This document shows positions 1 through 6,244 of a stretch of DNA of 7,874 nucleotides, one piece after another. A program made the position numbers and the translations under genes. This stretch comes from JACMLD01 sp039915085. GTDB lineage: Bacteria > Bacteroidota > Bacteroidia > Chitinophagales > Chitinophagaceae. Each line of letters opens with the position of its first letter. Within the stretch, counting starts at the first letter, position 1. Under the pieces are notes generated by a model. That model saw only the letters and a program-made list of their open reading frames with translations. It was not told the DNA's origin and made no database searches. The stretch is taken from the NCBI GenBank assembly GCA_039915085.1, contig JBDSOC010000028.1, positions 1 through 7,874 on the forward strand, given 5' to 3'.

Positions 1-970
1 CCAGCGTTGCATGGTTTAAATCTCCGGGGATAGTATGCTTAATAGCAGAAGCTGCGACACCAAACTCAGCTGCTTCGGGCATAGGCATACCAGTTACCAG
101 GCCATAGATAAGCCCGCTGGCAAAAGAATCACCGCTTCCCACCCGGTCAACAATACGGACTTCATATTTTTTAGTATGATAAAAATCTGTACCATCATAT
201 ACCAGTGCGCTCCATCCGTTATCACTGGCACTATGGCTTTCACGCAATGATGACGCTATAAATTTAAACCCGAATTTTTCTTTCATTTGTTTGAAAACAT
301 CTTTAAACCCGTCGAGGTTTAATTCGCCTTTTGTAACATCTGTACCCTTTGCTTTGAAACCCAATGTAATATCAGCATCTTCTTCATTGCCAATACATAC
401 ATCCACATATTTACACAGTTTGGTCATTACTTCCCTTGCTTTTTCCTTGCTCCACAATTTTTTACGATAATTTAAATCGATGCTGGTAGTAATACCTTTT
501 GCTTTGGCAGCTTTTAATGCTGCTTCAGTTAATGCGGCTGCTTTGTCGCTTAATGCAGGTGTAATACCCGTTGTATGAAACCAGCTGGCGCCTTCTAAAA
601 TTTTATCGAAATCAAATTCACTGATGTCTGCATCTGCAATGGATGCGCCGGCACGATCATATATTACCTGCGATGCCCGCATGGAAGCACCTGTCTCCAA
701 AAAATAGAGGCCCAGCCGATCTCCGCCCCTTGCTATAACCTGAGTATCTACACCATAACGGCGCAAATGGTTAATGGCGCTTTGCCCGATTGCATTATTG
801 GGAACCTTGGTAACAAATGTTCCGTTCAGTCCGTAATTGCATAAAGCTGCTGCCACATTAGCTTCGCCACCACCATAGGTAACATCTAAGGAATCCGACT
901 GTACAAAACGCTTAAAATCGGGAGTTGACAACCGTAACATGACTTCTCCCAGTGTTACTACTTTCTTCAT
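1..970 (-). CDS. kdgK: 2-keto-3-deoxygluconate kinase, PfkB family (C-terminus cut by window edge)
   Basis: This kinase would phosphorylate 2-keto-3-deoxygluconate with ATP to 2-keto-3-deoxy-6-phosphogluconate, the shared last step before aldolase cleavage in uronate breakdown; it is expected to be cytoplasmic. I translated 323 uninterrupted codons from the ATG at 970 to the left edge. The N-terminus reads MKKVVTLGEVMLRLS, as in PfkB-type sugar kinases. A GGGEANVA stretch at residues 33-40 matches the family's substrate-contacting glycine-rich motif. DRVGSGDSF at about 275-283 is the second PfkB signature, with D281 as the expected catalytic base; it has GSGD where GAGD is more usual. The visible end, KHTIPGD at 311-317, is typical near the C-terminus of KdgK, so probably only about 20 residues are missing. 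The upstream neighbours kduI, kduD and uxaABC all feed its substrate. A fructokinase-like relative is less likely given that context. Confidence 0.93.
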   Translation of the reverse strand, partial: MKKVVTLGEVMLRLSTPDFKRFVQSDSLDVTYGGGEANVAAALCNYGLNGTFVTKVPNNAIGQSAINHLRRYGVDTQVIARGGDRLGLYFLETGASMRASQVIYDRAGASIADADISEFDFDKILEGASWFHTTGITPALSDKAAALTEAALKAAKAKGITTSIDLNYRKKLWSKEKAREVMTKLCKYVDVCIGNEEDADITLGFKAKGTDVTKGELNLDGFKDVFKQMKEKFGFKFIASSLRESHSASDNGWSALVYDGTDFYHTKKYEVRIVDRVGSGDSFASGLIYGLVTGMPMPEAAEFGVAASAIKHTIPGDLNHATL

Positions 971-1123
971 TGTTGCTTTTGTTTATCAATTAAAAATTCA
1001 AAAAAAGTAAAATTGAAAAGTAAAAGAAAAAAAGTCCGGAAACCTAAGGTAAAAATGTTGAAATTATGTTAGCGATACAAGGTCCCGGCGAATTTTTAAT
1101 TTGACTTTTGATTTAGTACTTAC
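971..1123. other. kduI-kdgK intergenic gap, AT-rich, with a 12-bp inverted repeat
   Basis: This 153-nt gap separates the kduI stop from the kdgK start. It is strongly AT-rich and the minus strand has T-runs around 1020-1035. The 12-mer at 988-999 (AATTAAAAATTC) recurs as its exact reverse complement at 1090-1101, with 90 nt between the arms. Both arms are low-complexity sequence, so chance is plausible. I found no TAnnTTTG-type Bacteroidetes promoter element reading toward kdgK and no stable hairpin followed by a T-run. An internal promoter for kdgK cannot be excluded. Confidence 0.5.
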
Positions 1124-1954
1124 TTATTTAATGTCTTTAATAGCTACCGCATCCATATCTGTAAACACCAGGTTTTCGCCGGCCATGCCCCATATAAATG
1201 CATAATTTGATGTACCGCTTCCTGAATGAATACCCCATGGCGGAGAAATAACCGCTTCATGGTTGCCAATTACCAGGTGCCTTGTTTCATCCGGTTCACC
1301 CATAAAATGAAATATGCGGTGCTGTTCCGGCACGTCAAAATAAAAATACACCTCGCTTCTTCTTGTATGTGTATGAGACGGCATCGTGTTCCATACACTG
1401 CCCTTGTCCAGTACCGTTAGCCCCATTACCAGCTGGCAACTTTTTATGCCATCCAGATGAATGTATTTGTAAATAGTGCGCTGGTTGGCTGTTGCCAGTT
1501 CCCCCAGTGCAACGGGTGAGGCATTTTCCTTACTCATTTTTTTATTGGGATAAGACTGGTGTGCCGGCGAAGACAACAAAAAGAAAACAGCCGGATCTTC
1601 TTTATCAGCACTGGAAAAACTTACATCTTTTGTACCCTTTCCAAGATAAACACAACTCAATTTTTCCATGGCAAAATCAACACCATCTGCTTTAACTACT
1701 CCATTACCTCCTGTGTTGATAATTCCCAGCTCCCTTCTTTCTAAAAAATAATCTGATCGCAATTCTGGATTGTTTATCAGCGCCACTCTTTTATCCACGG
1801 GTTGTACACCGGCGAGGATCAGTCTTTCATAATGAGAATACACATATTCTATGGCGTCCGTTTTTACAAGGCTCTCACACAAAAAAGTTTTGCGCAATTC
1901 CTGTGTTCCCATCTGGCTGGTTTCTTTAGGACTATTCTGAAATCTTATTTCCAT
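1124..1954 (-). CDS. kduI: 5-keto-4-deoxyuronate isomerase (5-dehydro-4-deoxy-D-glucuronate isomerase)
   Basis: KduI interconverts 5-keto-4-deoxyuronate and 2,5-diketo-3-deoxygluconate, the step after unsaturated uronate is released from pectin oligomers. It is a cytoplasmic zinc enzyme of the cupin fold. The 276-residue length matches the roughly 278 residues of the E. coli protein. HTHTRRSEVYFYF at 194-206 supplies the expected metal ligands H194, H196 and E201, and H243 in PPWGIHSGSGT supplies the fourth. Other family signatures are SDYFLERRELGIIN near 67-80, WNTMPSHTH near 188-196 and FIWGMAGEN near 253-261. I chose the ATG at 1954 because residues 1-20 align well with the family's N-terminus; a start at M15 would lose part of it. 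The product is the substrate of KduD, encoded 273 nt upstream. All ligands are present and the gene looks intact. Confidence 0.97.
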   Translation of the reverse strand: MEIRFQNSPKETSQMGTQELRKTFLCESLVKTDAIEYVYSHYERLILAGVQPVDKRVALINNPELRSDYFLERRELGIINTGGNGVVKADGVDFAMEKLSCVYLGKGTKDVSFSSADKEDPAVFFLLSSPAHQSYPNKKMSKENASPVALGELATANQRTIYKYIHLDGIKSCQLVMGLTVLDKGSVWNTMPSHTHTRRSEVYFYFDVPEQHRIFHFMGEPDETRHLVIGNHEAVISPPWGIHSGSGTSNYAFIWGMAGENLVFTDMDAVAIKDIK

Positions 1955-1968
1955 TGGTATGTTTGAAA
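1951..1968 (-). promoter_or_regulatory. kduI translation initiation region, no Shine-Dalgarno
   Basis: On the plus strand this reads CCATTGGTATGTTTGAAA, so the mRNA has UUUCAAACAUACCAAUGG around the start codon. There is no purine-rich ribosome binding site at the usual spacing. The segment is identical at 16 of 18 positions to the kduD initiation region (2986-3003). A-rich, SD-less leaders are typical of Bacteroidetes. Confidence 0.5.
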
Positions 1969-2022
1969 AATTATTCTATGATTGATTTTTTACGATTGGT
2001 TATGCCTGTCCTGGTATCTGCC

Positions 2023-2035
2023 ACCCTTCCAGGGT
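2023..2035. repeat. Short perfect palindrome ACCCT-TCC-AGGGT
   Basis: Two 5-nt arms are separated by 3 nt. An alternative pairing of CCTGG (2010-2014) with CCAGG (2029-2033) overlaps it. No T-run follows on either strand, so it is unlikely to be an intrinsic terminator. It may be a remnant of an intergenic palindromic repeat. Confidence 0.35.
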
Positions 2036-2130
2036 TTTGAATTGAATGACTCCGGCTTCTATTGACTTCGCAATTTAGCTGTTTAGAAATTAGTGCCATC
2101 ATAACTGCTGTCTCTTATTTCCTATTCTAC

Positions 2131-2142
2131 TCAAACGTTTTA
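2131..2142. promoter_or_regulatory. Candidate operator-like palindrome AAACGTTT
   Basis: The 8-bp perfect palindrome AAACGTTT (2133-2140) with a central CG resembles the core of LacI-family operators such as those of PurR. It lies about 180 nt upstream of the kduI start. The 10-mer AAACGTTTTA (2133-2142) recurs in reverse orientation at 6213-6222, at the start of uxaA. No regulator is encoded in the window, so the assignment is speculative. Confidence 0.2.
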
Positions 2143-2227
2143 GTTGAACTGAGAATACAGTTTGCCCTGGTCGCAATATTATATATGCATCATTTGCCCT
2201 AAACTTACAACTTACTACTTTCCACTC

Positions 2228-2989
2228 CTATCTCCCCATCCATCCGCCATCAACAGTTAATATGGTGCCATGTACATAATCGGCCGCTTTACCCGCAAGA
2301 AATATAGCGGCGCCTTTAAAATCTTCCGGTTGCCCCCAGCGGTTAGCAGGTATCCTGCTTAAAATAGATTTACTTCTTTCTTCGTCATTGCGCAGTGCTT
2401 CCGTATTATCTGTAGCAATATACCCGGGAGCAATGCCATTTACATTTACACCTTTGCCCGCCCATTCATTGGCCAGTGCTTTTACCAGGCTTGCCAGTGC
2501 ACCTTTACTGGCTGCATAACCCGGCACATTAATACCACCCTGGAAACTTAATAAAGAACAGGTGAAAATAATTTTACCGCTACCCCTTGCAATCATCTGT
2601 TTGCCCATTTCGCGGGCAAGTATAAAAGGCGCATCAAGATTAATGGAAAGAACTTTATCCCAGTATTCATCCGGATGATCTGCCGCCGGCATACGCATTA
2701 TAGTACCTGCATTGTTTATTAATATATCAATGACTTCATTTTCCTCATTCAGTTTTTTAATAAACGCGTATAGCTTATCCCTGTCTGATAAATCTGCCTG
2801 GTAAGCTTTAAATTTTCTGCCTGCAGCCATTACAGCCTTTTCCACTTCACTATCCTGAAGAGCAAGTGAACCTGACACACCGATAATATCCGCGCCAGCT
2901 TCAGCCAATCCAATGGCCATTGCTTTACCTATTCCTTTTGTACAACCCGTAACCAGCGCAGTTTTTCCTGAAAGACTAAATAAATCCAT
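2228..2989 (-). CDS. kduD: 2-dehydro-3-deoxy-D-gluconate 5-dehydrogenase (short-chain dehydrogenase)
   Basis: KduD reduces 2,5-diketo-3-deoxygluconate to 2-keto-3-deoxygluconate with NAD(P)H, completing the unsaturated-uronate branch in the cytoplasm. The 253-residue protein is a classical short-chain dehydrogenase. TGCTKGIG at 14-21 is the nucleotide-binding glycine motif, NNAG is at 92-95, and the catalytic residues are N117 (SINLDAPF), S145, Y158 and K162 (YAASK). The segment LSFQGGINVPGYAASKG is characteristic of KduD rather than of generic dehydrogenases, and the C-terminal VDGGWMGR also fits. The start at 2989 lies 17 nt after the uxaC stop, which points to co-transcription. A gluconate 5-dehydrogenase is the main alternative by sequence family, but the nearby kduI strongly favours KduD. 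Confidence 0.93.
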   Translation of the reverse strand: MDLFSLSGKTALVTGCTKGIGKAMAIGLAEAGADIIGVSGSLALQDSEVEKAVMAAGRKFKAYQADLSDRDKLYAFIKKLNEENEVIDILINNAGTIMRMPAADHPDEYWDKVLSINLDAPFILAREMGKQMIARGSGKIIFTCSLLSFQGGINVPGYAASKGALASLVKALANEWAGKGVNVNGIAPGYIATDNTEALRNDEERSKSILSRIPANRWGQPEDFKGAAIFLAGKAADYVHGTILTVDGGWMGR

Positions 2990-3003
2990 TGTTTTGTTTG
3001 AAA
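2986..3003 (-). promoter_or_regulatory. kduD translation initiation region, no Shine-Dalgarno
   Basis: The plus strand reads CCATTGTTTTGTTTGAAA, giving an A-rich leader UUUCAAACAAAACAAUGG with no SD motif. It differs at only two positions from the kduI initiation region (1951-1968) and lies almost entirely in the 17-nt spacer after the uxaC stop codon. Confidence 0.5.
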
Positions 3004-3006
3004 TAA

Positions 3007-4434
3007 TTATGCAATAACCAATGATTTGGCTGGCTGAAAATTAAAATATTGTTTGGCATTGTTATAGCAAATATCCTTTATTATACTGCCTGTCCATCCG
3101 ATATCATTGGGCAGTTCACCCTTTTCAATTTCTTCACCGAACAAATTACACAATATACGCCTGAAATACTCATGCCTTGGAAAAGAAAGAAAACTTCTTG
3201 AGTCGGTAAGCATGCCCACAAAACGACTAATCAATCCCATGTTGGAGAGTGCATTCATTTGCTGTGTCATTCCATCTTTCTGATCCATAAACCACCAGCC
3301 TGATCCAAATTGTATTTTACCCGGAACAGAACCATCATTAAAATTGCCGGTCATGGAAGCAATCAGCGCGTTGTCAGAAGGATTTAAATTGTAAATAATG
3401 GTCTTTGCCAGCTTATCATCTGTATCAAGGCGGTTTAAAAATTTTGCCAATGGCCGGCCCTGTGAATAATCTCCAATAGAATCCCATCCTGTATCGGGAC
3501 CGAGCTGCTGCAGCATTCTTGTATTATTGTTACGGAGAGCACCTATATGATATTGCTGCACCCAGCCTTTTTCCCAATCCCATTCAGCAAAATGAAGCAG
3601 CATAGCCGACTTAAACTTTCTTTGTTCCATTTCGTTCAGGGCCTTACCGGAATGTATTTTATTGAAAATAGTTTCTACTTCTGAACCAGTAAATTCTTCT
3701 GCATACAATTCCTCCAGTCCATGATCAGATACGCAACAGCCCACAGACGCAAAAAAATCATGGCGGTTCTCCAATGCAAATAAATAATCATTAAAATTGG
3801 ATACTGATACATTTGTAACGCCTTCCAGTTTTTTAATATAGGCGTTGAACTTAACCGGATCATTTGCGTTCATGGCATTATCCGGTCTGAAAGCAGGCAA
3901 TACAGGAATTTCAAAACCTTCTGCTTTTAATTGCAAATGATATTCCAGCGTGTCAAGCGGATCATCTGTAGTACAAACTGTTTGCACATTCATTTTACGG
4001 AGCAGGCTGCGTACGCTGAATTCCTTTGTTTGCAATTGCGCTGAACAATGCTCATAAATTTTTTTAGCTGATTTTGGATTCAATATTTCTTTTACATCAA
4101 AATAACGCTGCAGTTCAAGGTGCGTCCAGTGATACAAAGGGTTTCTCAGCGTATATGGAACGGTGGCGGCCCATTGGGCAAACTTTTCATAATCACTTTT
4201 ATTGCCGGTGCAATAACCTTCTTCCACTCCATTGGTGCGCATGGCACGCCATTTATAATGATCACCATACAGCCAGGCCTGCGTAATATTATCAAATTGT
4301 TTATCTGCTGCAATTTGCTGCTGCGGCAAATGACAATGATAATCTATTATGGGCATGTCTTTGGCGTATCCATGATACAATTCTTCTGCGGTTCTATTAT
4401 GCAGTAGAAAATTTTCATCCATGAAATGTTTCAT
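3007..4434 (-). CDS. uxaC: Uronate isomerase (glucuronate/galacturonate isomerase)
   Basis: UxaC converts D-galacturonate to D-tagaturonate, and also D-glucuronate to D-fructuronate, as the first cytoplasmic step for saturated hexuronates. From the ATG at 4434 it is 475 residues, the normal family length. It belongs to the amidohydrolase superfamily: DYHCHL at 31-36 gives H33 and H35, and further conserved segments are GDHYKWRAMR (57-66), TTDDPLD (155-161), AFRPD (181-185) and LTDSRSF (409-415), with D411 the expected catalytic aspartate. An in-frame ATG at 4503 would add 23 residues, but these lie in repetitive intergenic sequence and have no family counterpart, while MKHFMDENFLL is a typical N-terminus. 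A start at M5 (4422) is also possible. kduD follows after 17 nt. Its product is the substrate of UxaB, encoded upstream. Confidence 0.96.
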   Translation of the reverse strand: MKHFMDENFLLHNRTAEELYHGYAKDMPIIDYHCHLPQQQIAADKQFDNITQAWLYGDHYKWRAMRTNGVEEGYCTGNKSDYEKFAQWAATVPYTLRNPLYHWTHLELQRYFDVKEILNPKSAKKIYEHCSAQLQTKEFSVRSLLRKMNVQTVCTTDDPLDTLEYHLQLKAEGFEIPVLPAFRPDNAMNANDPVKFNAYIKKLEGVTNVSVSNFNDYLFALENRHDFFASVGCCVSDHGLEELYAEEFTGSEVETIFNKIHSGKALNEMEQRKFKSAMLLHFAEWDWEKGWVQQYHIGALRNNNTRMLQQLGPDTGWDSIGDYSQGRPLAKFLNRLDTDDKLAKTIIYNLNPSDNALIASMTGNFNDGSVPGKIQFGSGWWFMDQKDGMTQQMNALSNMGLISRFVGMLTDSRSFLSFPRHEYFRRILCNLFGEEIEKGELPNDIGWTGSIIKDICYNNAKQYFNFQPAKSLVIA

Positions 4435-4586
4435 ATTACCAGCTTTATATCGGTGATTGATTGTTATCGTCAGGTGTGAGACGTCAGACGTGAGTGGGTT
4501 CACGTACTTTATCTCTCTTCCTTTTCCGTCATTCTTTCAGGTTATTCTCTAATTACTTTAACCCGGACCACTAATTTCTCACAAAC
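4435..4586. other. uxaA-uxaC intergenic gap with short repeat words
   Basis: This 152-nt gap breaks an otherwise tightly packed gene group. Near the uxaC side the plus strand carries GTGAGACGTCAGACGTGAG (about 4473-4491), built from repeated GAGACGT/CAGACGT words. Next to uxaA lies a tandem CTCACAAA repeat (4578-4595) that overlaps the uxaA stop. I see no gene. The only long open frame here is an in-frame upward extension of uxaC, which I do not consider coding. No convincing terminator hairpin is present. Confidence 0.5.
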
Positions 4587-4595
4587 TCACAAACT
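4578..4595. repeat. Tandem 8-nt repeat (CTCACAAA) overlapping the uxaA stop codon
   Basis: The plus strand reads CTCACAAACTCACAAACT, two full copies of an 8-nt unit and the start of a third. The uxaA stop codon (4587-4589) is inside it, so the last codon of uxaA is part of the repeat. On the minus strand the sequence TAAGTTTG (4590-4597) happens to fit the Bacteroidetes -7 consensus TAnnTTTG, but I see no partner -33 element at the right spacing. Confidence 0.5.
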
Positions 4596-6230
4596 TACCC
4601 CGCGTTTCCATGGAATAAAATCGTCCTGGTTAAGTAACACTGCCTTTGGTATTATTTCCCCGCTGGCAGCTTTAATGCAATATTCAAGAATCTCTTCACC
4701 CATCTCTTCTATGGTTTTATCGCCTTCAATAATGGCACCCGTATTAATATCAATAATATCGCCCATGCGTTTTGCAAGCGCATTGTTGGTTGCCACTTTT
4801 ATTGTAGGACAAACAGGATTTCCTGTAGGCGTACCCAAACCTGTAGTAAACAGGATGAGTGTGGCACCGCTGGCTGCTTTGCCTGTAGTAGCTTCTACAT
4901 CATTACCCGGCGTACATACAAGGCTCAACCCGCTTTTTACCGCCGGCTCAGTATAATCCAGCACATCTTCTACCGGTGATGTACCACCTTTTTTTGCAGC
5001 ACCTGTACTCTTTATGGCGTCCGTTATCAATCCGTCTTTAATATTGCCGGGCGAAGGATTCATGTGAAAACCGGACCCAACTTTATGCGCCTCATTATTA
5101 TAAGCCGTCATTAAATGAATAAATTTTTTAGCCGCATCTGCATCCCTGGTACGATCGATCAATTGCTGTTCTGCTCCACATAATTCGGGAAATTCTGCCA
5201 ACAATATTTTTCCGCCCAGCGCTACTACCAAATCAGAAGTATAGCCAACAGCGGGATTGGCACTGATGCCACTGAAACCATCACTGCCACCACATTTTAC
5301 GCCAATTACCAGCTTATCCAGTGATACAGGACTTCTTTCAATTTTATTTATTTCTATTAACCCGGTAAATGTTTTACGTATTGCCTCCCCTATTAATTGT
5401 TCTTCACTTTGCGATTGCTGCTGTTCAAAAACATACAAAGGTTTATCAAATGATGGGTTGCGTTGTTTTATTTCATCCAGCAGTGTTTGTGTTTGCAGGT
5501 TCTGGCAACCCAAACTTAATACGGTAACACCTGCCACATTGGGATGATCCGCATAGGCTGCCAGCAATTTCCCCAATACCCCTGCATCCTGCCGTGTACC
5601 GCCGCAACCACCCTGGTGATTGAGAAATTTTATTCCATCTACATTTTTAAAAAGCCGCCCGGATTTGGCGCTTACTGCTGAAGCAGAAAGGTCTACAGAA
5701 CCAATGTCTTCTCCATTTTTATATGCTTCTGCAAGCTGGTGCGTATAAGATTTATATTTTTGGGTAACAGCATATCCCAGCTCATTGTGCATGGCTTCAC
5801 GTATCACATCAAGGTTACGGTTTTCGCAAAAAACAGTAGGAATAAACAACCAGTAATTGGCGGTGCCTGCGCGGCCATCTTTTCTTACATAACCATTGAA
5901 CTTCCTGTCTTTAAATTTAGATACATCCGGCGCCTGCCATGTATAATTATACGGTTTGTAAGCAAAAGCATCCGATGCATGTTTTGTATTTTCTGTGGTC
6001 ATTAAACCAGCTTTCGGTATGGCATACTGTGCTTTGCCTACCAATACACCATACATAATTATATCATCGCCGGTATTCATATCGTGTTCAAAAAATTTAT
6101 GCTTTGCCCCGATATTATCCTGCAAAGTATATGATTCCCCCTCATAATTTACGGTCTGGCCTTTTGCAAGATTTTGCAGCGCCACCAGTACATTATCTTT
6201 TGGATGAACTTTTAAAACGTTTCTTTTCAT
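4587..6230 (-). CDS. uxaA: Altronate dehydratase, fused SAF plus catalytic domain form
   Basis: UxaA dehydrates D-altronate to 2-keto-3-deoxygluconate, the last step of the galacturonate branch before KdgK; the family is metal-dependent and cytoplasmic. The 547-residue protein has an N-terminal SAF-like domain (about 1-95), then the UxaA catalytic region beginning at FNGYVRKDGRAGTANYW (111-127). Conserved segments include NHQGGCGGTRQDAG (204-217), LSLGCQNLQ (238-246), GVKCGGSDGFSGISANPAVG (310-329), AEFPELCGAE (345-354) and FTTGLGTPTGNPVCPTIKV (461-479). The cysteines in these segments (C209, C242, C313, C351, C474) are candidate metal ligands. It is longer than the roughly 495-residue E. coli enzyme. 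The start at 6230 is 14 nt after the uxaB stop, with no SD. D-galactarate dehydratase is a relative, but the flanking uxaB and uxaC support altronate as the substrate. Confidence 0.95.
   Translation of the reverse strand: MKRNVLKVHPKDNVLVALQNLAKGQTVNYEGESYTLQDNIGAKHKFFEHDMNTGDDIIMYGVLVGKAQYAIPKAGLMTTENTKHASDAFAYKPYNYTWQAPDVSKFKDRKFNGYVRKDGRAGTANYWLFIPTVFCENRNLDVIREAMHNELGYAVTQKYKSYTHQLAEAYKNGEDIGSVDLSASAVSAKSGRLFKNVDGIKFLNHQGGCGGTRQDAGVLGKLLAAYADHPNVAGVTVLSLGCQNLQTQTLLDEIKQRNPSFDKPLYVFEQQQSQSEEQLIGEAIRKTFTGLIEINKIERSPVSLDKLVIGVKCGGSDGFSGISANPAVGYTSDLVVALGGKILLAEFPELCGAEQQLIDRTRDADAAKKFIHLMTAYNNEAHKVGSGFHMNPSPGNIKDGLITDAIKSTGAAKKGGTSPVEDVLDYTEPAVKSGLSLVCTPGNDVEATTGKAASGATLILFTTGLGTPTGNPVCPTIKVATNNALAKRMGDIIDINTGAIIEGDKTIEEMGEEILEYCIKAASGEIIPKAVLLNQDDFIPWKRGVSL
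6213..6222 (-). promoter_or_regulatory. Second AAACGTTTTA element, at the start of uxaA
   Basis: Reading on the minus strand, AAACGTTTTA lies over codons 3-6 of uxaA. It is the same 10-mer seen on the plus strand at 2133-2142. It lies inside coding sequence, so it may simply be a chance codon run. It is listed only as a possible second operator half of the pair. Confidence 0.12.
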
Positions 6231-6244
6231 ACTTGCCAGATTCT

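Larger units (their letters stand above)
1955..2227. other. kduD-kduI intergenic gap with small palindromes and repeat words
   Basis: This is the longest gap in the window, 273 nt between the kduD stop and the kduI start, and I see no coding region in it. It contains an ACCCT-TCC-AGGGT palindrome (2023-2035), the word GAATGACTCCGG just after it (near 2044-2055), an AAACGTTT palindrome (2133-2140), and a short repeat with two copies of ACTTAC at 2203-2208 and 2210-2215. The palindrome followed by a GACTCCGG word reminds me of degenerate intergenic palindromic repeats common in Bacteroidetes genomes; that is an impression, not a match I could test. I found no rho-independent terminator on the minus strand and no clear promoter. 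Confidence 0.5.

Noticed and set aside
35..250. Plus-strand open frame opposite kdgK, and similar plus-strand frames at 1226-1744, 4074-4407, 4675-4956, 5257-6005, 6104-6349 and 7062-7637
   Set aside because: All lie antisense to well-supported minus-strand genes, show no recognisable domains, and have compositions expected of shadow frames.
1020..1055. Possible intrinsic terminator between kduI and kdgK (TCCGGA followed by a T-run on the minus strand)
   Set aside because: TCCGGA is a loopless palindrome that cannot form a proper hairpin, and no longer stem is seen next to the T-run.
3675..3863. A 62-residue minus-strand frame inside uxaC
   Set aside because: It overlaps uxaC in another frame, and the uxaC frame holds conserved family sequence across the same stretch.
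4435..4503. N-terminal extension of uxaC by 23 residues from the ATG at 4503
   Set aside because: The extra residues come from repetitive intergenic sequence and have no family counterpart, whereas the start at 4434 gives a typical UxaC N-terminus and length.
4590..4597. TAAGTTTG on the minus strand as a Bacteroidetes -7 promoter element for uxaC
   Set aside because: It fits TAnnTTTG but lies in a tandem repeat over the uxaA stop codon, and no TTTG-type -33 element is found 19-21 nt upstream.
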